From NCBI GenBank assembly GCA_002384765.1, contig DGBM01000113.1, forward strand, positions 1 through 12,657: a stretch of DNA of 12,657 bases, read 5' to 3'. Position 1 is the first letter of the stretch, and each line of letters opens with the position of its first letter. This DNA is from Demequinaceae bacterium UBA4004 (GTDB taxonomy: Bacteria; Actinomycetota; Actinomycetes; Actinomycetales; Demequinaceae). Positions 7,995 to 12,657 of this stretch are shown here, one piece after another. The notes below the pieces were generated by a model. That model was not told where the DNA came from. It was given only the letters and a program-made list of their open reading frames with translations, and made no database searches. A program made the translations under genes and the position numbers.

Positions 7995-8439
7995 CGTGGT
8001 CTCCGTGGACGAGTCGCAGCGGCGAGGGTGCTGGCGGCCAGGGGTGCAGGCTGGGTAGTTGGCCGTGGTTGCGCATGGTGCCGTCGATGATCTCGATGTC
8101 GGCGTGCTCGTGCGTGCCGGCGGCGTGGGCGATCGCGGCGAGGACGAGCTCGACCACGTCTCGTTCGAGGCCAGGTAGCACCTCGGCGAGGACGATGCTG
8201 TGGTTGTCGGCGAGGGAGGCGGCGATCGCTAGGACGCGCTGTTGTCCGCTGGAGAGGTAGCCGGCGTCGGTGGGCGCGGCCGTGTCGAACCAGATCCGCC
8301 CACTGGTTGTGCGGGCGATCCAGGGTCCGTCGAGGAGGTGTCCGTCTGCTGTGCGGATGAGGAGCTCGACTGCTGCTTCGGTGGCGTGGGAGCCGGCGGC
8401 CCACGCGCGCAGGCCGGCGGCGGTCTCGGTCTTGTTCAT
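7981..8439 (-). CDS. Hypothetical protein, 152 residues
   Basis: The protein starts MNKTETAAGLRAW and has an Ala/Leu-rich helical body (residues 8-28 and 78-108), a central stretch with WIARTTSGRIWFD, and a proline- and histidine-rich tail. No family was recognised. The frame stays open for a further 100 codons upstream, but the start at 8439 is preferred: GAAGGA lies seven bases before it, it overlaps the stop of the 55-residue ORF upstream as ATGA, and the extended N-terminus would be an arginine/proline-rich shadow of that ORF and of the hairpin. Confidence 0.72.
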   Translation of the reverse strand: MNKTETAAGLRAWAAGSHATEAAVELLIRTADGHLLDGPWIARTTSGRIWFDTAAPTDAGYLSSGQQRVLAIAASLADNHSIVLAEVLPGLERDVVELVLAAIAHAAGTHEHADIEIIDGTMRNHGQLPSLHPWPPAPSPLRLVHGDHDADT

Positions 8440-8603
8440 GCCGGGTCCTTCGCTGGCGCGCCGGTCATCAACGCGGCGGCGCCGAGTCGCCGGTCTGGAT
8501 CGGGCTGGTGGACGAGGCGTTCGAGGATGCGGCGCCCGGCGCGGCTGTCGTAGACGCGTTCGAACCCGGTCCGGTACACCGCGCGGGTGCTCGTGCTGCT
8601 CAT
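8436..8603 (-). CDS. Small hypothetical protein, 55 residues
   Basis: A short ORF beginning MSSTSTRAVYRTGFERVYDS, basic and probably helical, ending in APAKDPA. Its support is contextual: a strong AGGAGGTA lies about seven bases before the ATG at 8603, the stop overlaps the next ATG as ATGA, and it fills the gap between the hairpin after ssb and the 152-residue gene. The central segment is Arg-rich with alternating charge, which might bind nucleic acid, but that is only a guess. No family recognised. Confidence 0.68.
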   Translation of the reverse strand: MSSTSTRAVYRTGFERVYDSRAGRRILERLVHQPDPDRRLGAAALMTGAPAKDPA

Positions 8604-8665
8604 CGCTGCCTACCTCCTGGATTTGTTGATTGTGCCCGTTGGGCAGACAGGTTCTTGGTGGTGGC

Positions 8666-8710
8666 TCCTGCGGTAGGGGCCGGCGCGGTCTGCCGGCCCC
8701 TACCGCAGGA
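8666..8710 (-). terminator. Perfect 19-bp stem-loop after ssb
   Basis: The left arm 8666-8684 and right arm 8692-8710 are exact inverted complements around a 7-base loop (8685-8691). The arms are very GC-rich (core GGTAGGGGCCGGC). It begins 16 bases after the ssb stop on the minus strand and has no T-run, so it is not a textbook intrinsic terminator. It may attenuate transcription, or protect or process the transcript between ssb and the genes behind it. Confidence 0.6.
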
Positions 8711-8725
8711 CGTGTCGGGTGGTGC

Positions 8726-9112
8726 TTACTGCGGATCACTCCCCTGGCTGCGCGGGTTCTTGGTGACGCTCAAGCTCTGGAAGTCGAGGCTCGCCGCGAT
8801 CGGCGCGAGCGGCTGCAGCTTCAGCTGGACGTGCACGACGCCGTCACTGTCGGTGTAGGCGCGGCGGTGGACCTGCCCGGTGACGGTGATCCGGGTGCCT
8901 TTGCGCAGCGACGAGGCGGCGTTCTCGGCGTCGCGTTCCCAGATGGGGATGGTGTAGAAGTCGGTGCCGGCGTCGATCCACTCGCCCTCGTCGGTCTTGG
9001 CGCGGTGGTTCACCGCGACGCGGACGTCGGTGACGGCCTTGCCTGTGTGGCTGAACCGCAGCTCAGGGTCGGCGGTGACGTTGCCGGTGAGGGTACGGAT
9101 CTCGATGGTCAT
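8726..9112 (-). CDS. ssb: Single-stranded DNA-binding protein, short form without acidic tail
   Basis: A 128-residue OB-fold protein that coats single-stranded DNA. It opens with MTIEIRTLTGNVTADPELRF and continues with VTDVRVAVN, FYTIPIWERDAENAASSLRKGTRITVTGQVHRRAY and VQLKLQPLAPIAASL, the usual order of SSB strands and helix. Chromosomal actinobacterial SSBs carry a long Gly/Pro-rich linker and an acidic tip ending near DDDIPF that recruits partners. Here the protein stops at NPRSQGSDPQ, so that tip is missing, as in several plasmid-borne SSBs. The start at 9112 has AGGAGG seven bases upstream; an extension of the open frame to 9517 lacks SSB character and crosses a non-coding repeat. First gene of the minus-strand cluster. 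Confidence 0.92.
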   Translation of the reverse strand: MTIEIRTLTGNVTADPELRFSHTGKAVTDVRVAVNHRAKTDEGEWIDAGTDFYTIPIWERDAENAASSLRKGTRITVTGQVHRRAYTDSDGVVHVQLKLQPLAPIAASLDFQSLSVTKNPRSQGSDPQ

Positions 9113-9428
9113 GGTGTGCCTCCTGTGGGACTTATCGGTGCAGGAATCTCCCGGTAGTGGAAGCCCTGATCGGTGCTGCCCCGTGTGCTCCGATAACTGC
9201 CCGCATCTGTCGGGGCGTCGGTGCTGTCCAAGGCGCCGGAGGCGGGTCGGGAGAAGAAGTTGTGCGAGAAGGGTTGGTCGCGACGCAAGGAGCGGGCGAG
9301 CACAAGTTGTTCGGAGATCTCCCCTTGGAGGGCGGCGGCCCCCGATTGAAGGATCGGGCGGTCGGAGCAAAGCGCACTGGTGGCCGTAGGCCACCCGGTT
9401 GTCGGCGCCGGCCGGTGGCCGGCTCGTT

Positions 9429-9489
9429 GGTTGTGGTGACCGGGTGAGCAGGCCGGCGGGGCGTGTGATGCTCGCCGGAGGCGGCACGC
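9429..9489 (+). repeat. 61-bp exact dispersed repeat, copy A
   Basis: These 61 bases are identical to 11105-11165, in the same orientation. They include GTGACCGGGTGAGCAGG and end GAGGCGGCACGC. Weaker similarity with gaps extends on both sides, from an AAGGATCG match about 75 bases upstream to a GGTCA motif and hairpin downstream. Plus-strand frames on both copies stop within the repeat. It is not a recognised IS end, tRNA or known riboswitch to my eye. Confidence 0.85.
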
Positions 9490-9526
9490 CCCCGCCAGCC
9501 GTCGGCGATCCGGTCAATGAAGGGGT

Positions 9527-9559
9527 GGTGCCGCGAATGCGGCGCCCTCTTATTCTTTG
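9527..9559 (+). terminator. Hairpin with T-rich tail, possible plus-strand terminator
   Basis: GGTGCCGC (9527-9534), loop GAAT and GCGGCGCC (9539-9546) form an eight-pair stem with one G·T pair, followed by CTCTTATTCTTTG. This looks like an intrinsic terminator reading rightward, yet no recognised plus-strand gene precedes it. It could end an unannotated transcript that contains repeat copy A, or simply insulate the gene at 9788. Confidence 0.45.
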
Positions 9560-9746
9560 ATCGAACGATTTGAGCGCGGCAGGTCGGCCACCCCGCTTAA
9601 AGGACGGCCAGTGCGGAGCCTCGGCCGCCGGTCTGTGCCAGGCCCGCGGGACTGCAGGAGCTCACGAAGCGTGACTATGGCAGGCCGTAAGACCCTCAGG
9701 AGGGAGGCGACCAGTCTGCCTGGGAGCTTGGTTGTCGGTGGTCACC

Positions 9747-9752
9747 TATAGC
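9747..9752 (+). promoter_or_regulatory. Possible -10 element for the 233-residue gene
   Basis: TATAGC lies 36 bases before the GTG start at 9788 and is preceded by CACC. No good -35 hexamer is found at 16-18 bases; TTGGTT at 9728-9733 has only a 13-base spacer. Actinobacterial promoters often lack a strong -35, so this remains a weak call. Confidence 0.25.
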
Positions 9753-9787
9753 GTGGCCGCCAAGTGTTGAAGCACTAGGAGGCCACC

Positions 9788-10489
9788 GTGTCATCAGACG
9801 CATACCCCTTCCCTGTCGCGGTCTCGCAGCTTGACCAAGAGGACTCGCGTGGGCAGCAGAACGCTCGCGCGGTCAATTGGCTTCTGGAGCAGTCGGGCGG
9901 CCCGGTCGTCGTTGTGACGCCCCAGAAGCGGTTCGATGGCGACATCCTCAAGCGTTTGATCGCTCGCCCGGGGGTCACGCATCTGAGTTGGCGCGGCCTG
10001 TCGACAGGTTCCTTGGCGCGTCGGCGAGTCATCCATGCCTGGCCGGATCGACAGCACCTCAACGATCTATGGGGCGTCGGCGCCGACGCGATGGTGGTAA
10101 TCGAGTGGGGAAAAGCGGAAACCGCAGGGTGGATCGAAGATGCCAACCCGGTGCGACTCCTGCGCGGTCGCACGGTGCAACCGTCGACCGAACCTGAGAT
10201 GAAGGCCGAGATGGAACCTCTCCCCGAGGACGTCGACCGTATCCTGGAACACATCGCCACGTGGGCGGCCGGCTACGACTCCGGCCTGAAGTGGAACGAG
10301 GAGGACAAGCTCAAGGCCGACATGATGAACTGCCCCCGACGCTGGGAGCAGGTGACTGTCGAGCAGGTTCGGGCCAAATGCCGTGCGCTGAAGATGCGGC
10401 CGAAGGACGTCGACACGATCGCCGGGTACCTGCAGCGCCGAAAAGAAGGACGACGGTTCAACGTGCGCAGCCCGTATCGGTCGACCTGA
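9788..10489 (+). CDS. Hypothetical protein, 233 residues, two apparent domains
   Basis: I do not recognise a named family. Residues about 15-125 look like an alpha/beta domain: strands GGPVVVVTP and ADAMVVIEWG, with the motif VIHAWPDRQHLNDLW between them. A hinge (126-145) is followed by a helical, basic C-terminal domain (146-233) with KWNEEDKLKADMMNC, WEQVTVEQVRAKCRALKMRP and LQRRKEGRRF, which could bind nucleic acid or a partner. There is no membrane segment or signal peptide. The GTG start has TAGGAGG six bases upstream. It is the only plus-strand gene in the right half, is divergent from ssb across a long structured intergenic region, and is followed by a candidate terminator. Confidence 0.8.
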   Translation: MSSDAYPFPVAVSQLDQEDSRGQQNARAVNWLLEQSGGPVVVVTPQKRFDGDILKRLIARPGVTHLSWRGLSTGSLARRRVIHAWPDRQHLNDLWGVGADAMVVIEWGKAETAGWIEDANPVRLLRGRTVQPSTEPEMKAEMEPLPEDVDRILEHIATWAAGYDSGLKWNEEDKLKADMMNCPRRWEQVTVEQVRAKCRALKMRPKDVDTIAGYLQRRKEGRRFNVRSPYRST

Positions 10490-10496
10490 CATTTAG

Positions 10497-10526
10497 GACG
10501 CCGGTGGGCCCGGGGTGGGCGTCTTT
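10497..10526 (+). terminator. Candidate intrinsic terminator of the 233-residue gene
   Basis: GACGCC (10497-10502) pairs with GGCGTC (10518-10523) around a GC-rich loop containing GGGCCC, followed by TTT. It starts eight bases after the stop codon and lies between two convergent genes. The tail is short, so its strength is uncertain. Confidence 0.5.
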
Positions 10527-10616
10527 GAACGCTATGGAGCCTTTTCCACGGGACACCGTCGCCACCAGCGCGGCGTCTCAGCGTCGCGTCAGGGCTGCGG
10601 GTGGCCGTCGGTCGGG

Positions 10617-10838
10617 TTACCCCTTAGGCGGGTACGGGTCGTTGCCGTAAGAGTTGCGTCCGGAGATCGTTCCGTCCATGTTCTTGATGATGTGCTCGAC
10701 GTGGCGATCCTGAGCCATCTGCCGGCCCTTGGCTTGAGCGTCGGCTTTCGTGTCGTGCGTGCTGCTGGCCCGCTGGTTGCCTTGCGCCCGGTTCTTCCAG
10801 GTGCCGTCTTCGTAGTACGTCTCGACGTTGCCAGTCAT
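10617..10838 (-). CDS. DUF2188-family small protein
   Basis: A 73-residue protein, normal length for the family. It starts MTGNVETYYEDGTWKNRAQG, has a helix with THDTKADAQAKGRQMAQDRHVEH, then the strand IIKNMDGTISGRNSYGNDP and ends PYPPKG. This order, a strand, a helix beginning T-KA-A, then the dipeptide-rich DGxI...SYGxDPxPP tail, is typical of DUF2188. The function of the family is not established. GGAGAGGG lies immediately upstream of the ATG. A 46-bp repeat shared with the leader of the restriction-modification gene ends 24 bases before the start, so the two genes may be co-regulated. Confidence 0.82.
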   Translation of the reverse strand: MTGNVETYYEDGTWKNRAQGNQRASSTHDTKADAQAKGRQMAQDRHVEHIIKNMDGTISGRNSYGNDPYPPKG

Positions 10839-10861
10839 CGTCCCTCTCCTCTTTAGGTAGA

Positions 10862-10907
10862 CATTCTTTCTTCAGGATGCATGACAGCACCGACAAACCG
10901 GGCTGCT
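10862..10907 (-). repeat. 46-bp dispersed repeat, copy 2 (upstream of the DUF2188 gene)
   Basis: Matches 6226-6271 at 39 of 46 positions, in the same orientation. On the minus strand the copy contains TTGTCGGTGCTGTCATGCAT and ends 24 bases before the ATG of the DUF2188 gene, so it probably lies in the leader or promoter region. A plus-strand frame starting inside it (10881) runs 80 codons to a stop inside the 61-bp repeat, but shows no recognisable domain. Confidence 0.75.
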
Positions 10908-11104
10908 GGGTTCTGCCGCCCAGCGGGGCCATGCGAATGGCTCGCGCCGCGCAGTTGTTTTGGCTTGGCTGATCGTTTCAGAGGGCAACCACCGCAGGCC
11001 GAGCTCCGCGTGGAGCCCGACCGTCAAGCCGGCGAGGACACGGTCTCCCGACGCGGGGTCAAGGATCGAAGATCCTATGGCTGGTGCCCTGCGCCGGCTC
11101 GGTG

Positions 11105-11165
11105 GGTTGTGGTGACCGGGTGAGCAGGCCGGCGGGGCGTGTGATGCTCGCCGGAGGCGGCACGC
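11105..11165 (+). repeat. 61-bp exact dispersed repeat, copy B
   Basis: Identical to 9429-9489. Downstream, the motif GATCTGGTCA followed by a GC hairpin mirrors GATCCGGTCA plus hairpin behind copy A, although the hairpin arms differ in sequence. That pattern, an identical core with a hairpin kept in place but changed in sequence, hints at a structured element rather than a simple recent duplication. Confidence 0.85.
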
Positions 11166-11303
11166 GCTGCTGGCCGCCGCGATCTGGTCACGGGGGTGAG
11201 TGCGGCCGGGAGGCCGCCCCGTGATTGCGGGCCGTTGCGGCCGTCAGGGAGTCTCGGTCACCGGCCTGTGTGAGGCCCGGCGGGTCTGGCTCGGCAATGA
11301 GCG

Positions 11304-11338
11304 GTGGTGCCCGACCGGCGGATCCGGCCGGGCACCAC
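11304..11338 (-). terminator. Stem-loop after the ArdC-like gene
   Basis: GTGGTGCCCG (11304-11313) pairs exactly with CGGGCACCAC (11329-11338), and CCGG/CCGG extends the stem inside one mismatch. It starts seven bases after the stop codon of the ArdC-like gene. There is no T-run, as is common for actinobacterial terminators. Confidence 0.6.
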
Positions 11339-11344
11339 GCGGGT

Positions 11345-12442
11345 CTAGGCCTGGGCGAGGTCGGCGGCGATGTCGGCGATCGGCTCGCCGGCCTTGGCGC
11401 GCCTCCACGCGTCACCGCGCGGTTCGAGGCCGGCGGCGCGCAGCGCGGCGGCGAGGGCCTTGTTGTCGGCTTTCGCGGCGGCCTTGGCTTCCTTGGTCGA
11501 TTCGGCCACCTTCACGTCGGCGGCGCCTGCGGCGGCCGCGGTAACGGCGTCGAGCACGTGCGAGGCGCGTTCGTATGCGACGGCGACGCGGTGCGGGTCG
11601 CGGGCCCATTCGGTGGCGTAGCGGACCGCGCCGCGGGCCAGCTCCCCTTGCCCGTAGGCGGTGAGCAGTCCGTACGCGACGGCTTCGGCTTCGGCTTCCA
11701 TGTCGCCGCGGTGCGCCCCGGCATACGGGCGTTCATCGTCGGCGCCATGCAGCAAGGCATGCCCGATTTCGTGGACGAGCGTGGCGACCGCGGACCAGTC
11801 CGCTAGTGCGCCGTTGATGATGATGGCGCGGGCCGCGTGGTTGGTGGCGCCGCCTTCGCGGGTGTCGCGGGCGGTGCGGGTGACGCTCCACCCCTGGGCG
11901 GTGATCCACGCGGCGAGCCGCTCGAACACGGCGCGGGCCTCCCCTGGCGGGAGGTCAGGCGCGGCGTACGCCGCGGCCGCGTTCTGACCCTCGGTGTTGG
12001 TGACGTCGGCGGCGCGGTAGGTCCGCTCGACCCGGAAGACGGTCCGCCGAACCGCACCGGGCTCGTCCTTGCTGCACTTCTTGCCCGTGTCCGGGTGGAC
12101 CCAGAGCGGGATCGGTCGCGAGTAGATCACCAGCGGCGCGCCGGTCGGGGCGTATCCGCGGGTGCGCCACACGTGCGCGGGCGCGATCTCCTCGGCCGCG
12201 GCAGCGATCGCGGCCTCGAACGCGGCACCTTCGGGCATACCGGAGCGTTCGAACCGGTCCCACAACTGGCACACGATGAGGGCCTGGTTGTTCGGCGAGT
12301 ACGCGGGGTGTCCCGCGCGTAGCCGCAGGGCGCGCGCGGCCATGGCCGCGGGCCACCCGGCCGGGTTGGCAATGAACGCGGCGGCCTGCTCACTCAGCGC
12401 TGCACGGGTGCTGGCGTGGTCGATCGTCGTCGTCTCGGTCAT
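11345..12442 (-). CDS. ArdC-like antirestriction protein with zinc metallopeptidase domain
   Basis: A 365-residue protein. Residues about 10-145 match the ArdC N-terminal single-strand-DNA-binding domain (NPAGWPAAMAARALRL, YSPNNQALIVCQL, VWRTRGYAPTGAPLVIYSRP). Residues about 165-275 form an M78/IrrE-like metallopeptidase with HEIGHALLH (224-232; zinc ligands H224 and H228, catalytic E225) and a downstream MEAEAEAVAYGLL that supplies the third ligand. The Ala/Lys-rich tail (300-365) may be a helical add-on. ArdC proteins protect incoming plasmid DNA from host restriction during conjugative entry, which fits an accessory mobile element. GGGAGG lies seven bases before the ATG. It is followed by a strong stem-loop, so it probably ends its own transcript. 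Confidence 0.85.
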   Translation of the reverse strand: MTETTTIDHASTRAALSEQAAAFIANPAGWPAAMAARALRLRAGHPAYSPNNQALIVCQLWDRFERSGMPEGAAFEAAIAAAAEEIAPAHVWRTRGYAPTGAPLVIYSRPIPLWVHPDTGKKCSKDEPGAVRRTVFRVERTYRAADVTNTEGQNAAAAYAAPDLPPGEARAVFERLAAWITAQGWSVTRTARDTREGGATNHAARAIIINGALADWSAVATLVHEIGHALLHGADDERPYAGAHRGDMEAEAEAVAYGLLTAYGQGELARGAVRYATEWARDPHRVAVAYERASHVLDAVTAAAAGAADVKVAESTKEAKAAAKADNKALAAALRAAGLEPRGDAWRRAKAGEPIADIAADLAQA

Positions 12443-12475
12443 GGGGTGCCTCCCTGGTGTGTGGCGTTTGCGCCT

Positions 12476-12497
12476 CGGCAGGCCCTGTTGCCTGCCG
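12476..12497 (-). promoter_or_regulatory. Hairpin in the leader of the ArdC-like gene
   Basis: CGGCAGGC (12476-12483) and GCCTGCCG (12490-12497) form a perfect eight-pair stem with a six-base loop, 34-55 bases upstream of the ATG. It could be a 5' leader stem or an operator for a dimeric repressor. No promoter hexamers could be assigned nearby. Confidence 0.35.
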
Positions 12498-12595
12498 CAC
12501 TGCCGTCACGCCGCCGGAGCAAGGGCCCCGCGACAAAGGGACAGCGCAGCTGAGAGCAAGAAGATGTCCGAGGAAATAAGCCACTCCCCTAGCTC

Positions 12596-12622
12596 GGGCC
12601 CGGGGCGAAGCCCCCTGGGCCC
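12596..12622. terminator. Very GC-rich stem-loop near the right edge
   Basis: GGGCCCGGGGC (12596-12606), loop GAA, then GCCCC, a CT bulge and GGGCCC (12610-12622) form an 11-pair stem. It may terminate a transcript entering from the right or mark a boundary before the ArdC-like gene. Apart from this and the leader hairpin, 12443-12657 shows no gene. Confidence 0.4.
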
Positions 12623-12657
12623 GCGCCAATGGGCATCGGTGGCGCCGAGGATCTTGT

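Larger units (their letters stand above)
9113..9787. other. Long intergenic region between divergent ssb and the 233-residue gene
   Basis: No convincing gene is seen in these 675 bases. Features noted: three copies of TCGGTGC near the ssb start (from about 9135, 9170 and 9219); hairpins CCCGAT-TGAAGG-ATCGGG (about 9342-9359) and GTGGCC-GTA-GGCCAC (about 9380-9394); the 61-bp repeat at 9429-9489; a hairpin with a T-rich tail at 9527-9559; and a -10-like TATAGC at 9747-9752. The density of hairpins suggests a structured transcript or a replication or transfer site, but nothing identifies which. Confidence 0.6.
10839..11344. other. Long intergenic region between the DUF2188 and ArdC-like genes
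   Basis: No convincing gene is seen in these 506 bases. The region holds the second 46-bp repeat (10862-10907), a small perfect hairpin AGGATC-GAA-GATCCT (about 11068-11082), the second 61-bp repeat (11105-11165), a GCGGCC-GGGA-GGCCGC hairpin (about 11202-11217) and the stem-loop behind the ArdC-like gene. Three degenerate segments opening GGTSAC and containing GTGAG begin near 11111, 11186 and 11256, spaced 70-75 bases apart. Confidence 0.6.

Noticed and set aside
8440..8739. Upstream extension of the 152-residue protein
   Set aside because: It would overlap the 55-residue ORF, the hairpin and the ssb end out of frame; the internal ATG at 8439 has a ribosome site and an ATGA overlap.
9113..9517. 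Upstream extension of the ssb reading frame to an ATG at 9517
   Set aside because: The extension has no SSB similarity, is rich in Arg and Pro, crosses the 61-bp repeat, and the start at 9112 has a good ribosome binding site.
10624..10932. 102-residue minus-strand frame across the DUF2188 gene
   Set aside because: Most of it overlaps DUF2188 in another frame and is Arg-rich; only its N-terminal part inside the 46-bp repeat is of interest and is discussed there.
12390..12629. 79-residue minus-strand frame upstream of the ArdC-like gene
   Set aside because: Low-complexity composition, overlaps the ArdC start out of frame, no ribosome site, and crosses two hairpins.
1..12657. CRISPR array, tRNA or rRNA genes
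   Set aside because: No regularly spaced short direct repeats of CRISPR type were seen, and no cloverleaf or rRNA-like sequence was recognised by eye; a tool search would be more sensitive.

Overview
The window is high-GC DNA with GC-rich third codon positions, GTG as well as ATG starts, and strong AGGAGG-type ribosome binding sites. Together with families common on actinobacterial accessory elements (ArdC-like antirestriction protein, tail-less SSB, RusA-like and staphylococcal-nuclease-like proteins, DUF2188), this points to a plasmid or integrative element of an actinobacterium, perhaps in the Mycobacteriales. No replication, partition, relaxase or integrase gene is visible, so the type of replicon cannot be named.

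Left part (1-6163): a defence-like block. A minus-strand ISL3-family transposase runs off the left edge, and its terminal inverted repeat ends at 897. A plus-strand gene for a 663-residue SIR2-domain protein with a long helical C-terminus follows (1028-3019). A 1027-residue single-chain restriction-modification enzyme, with an N-terminal PD-(D/E)xK nuclease and an N6-adenine methyltransferase core, converges on it (3080-6163, minus). Twelve bases identical to the ISL3 terminus sit five bases after the SIR2 stop codon, which suggests that the SIR2 gene was carried or bracketed by IS ends.

Middle part (6164-9112): a tight minus-strand cluster read from ssb (9112) leftward: ssb, a perfect 19-bp hairpin, a 55-residue ORF, a 152-residue protein, a two-helix membrane protein, a 124-residue protein, a nuclease-like protein that lacks the expected catalytic arginine segment, and a RusA-like protein. 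Several junctions are ATGA or short overlaps, so most of the cluster is probably one operon.

Right part (9113-12657): two long intergenic regions surround a plus-strand gene of unknown function (9788-10489) and a minus-strand DUF2188 gene (10617-10838). An ArdC-like antirestriction gene (11345-12442, minus) follows. The two intergenic regions share an exact 61-bp repeat (9429-9489 and 11105-11165), each followed by a compact hairpin. A second, 46-bp repeat (39 of 46 identical) lies upstream of both the restriction-modification gene and the DUF2188 gene.

Taken together, the element carries two apparent anti-phage or anti-DNA systems (SIR2 protein, type IIG-like enzyme), an antirestriction protein and DNA-processing proteins. 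The most unusual signals are the two families of dispersed intergenic repeats, which no recognised gene explains.
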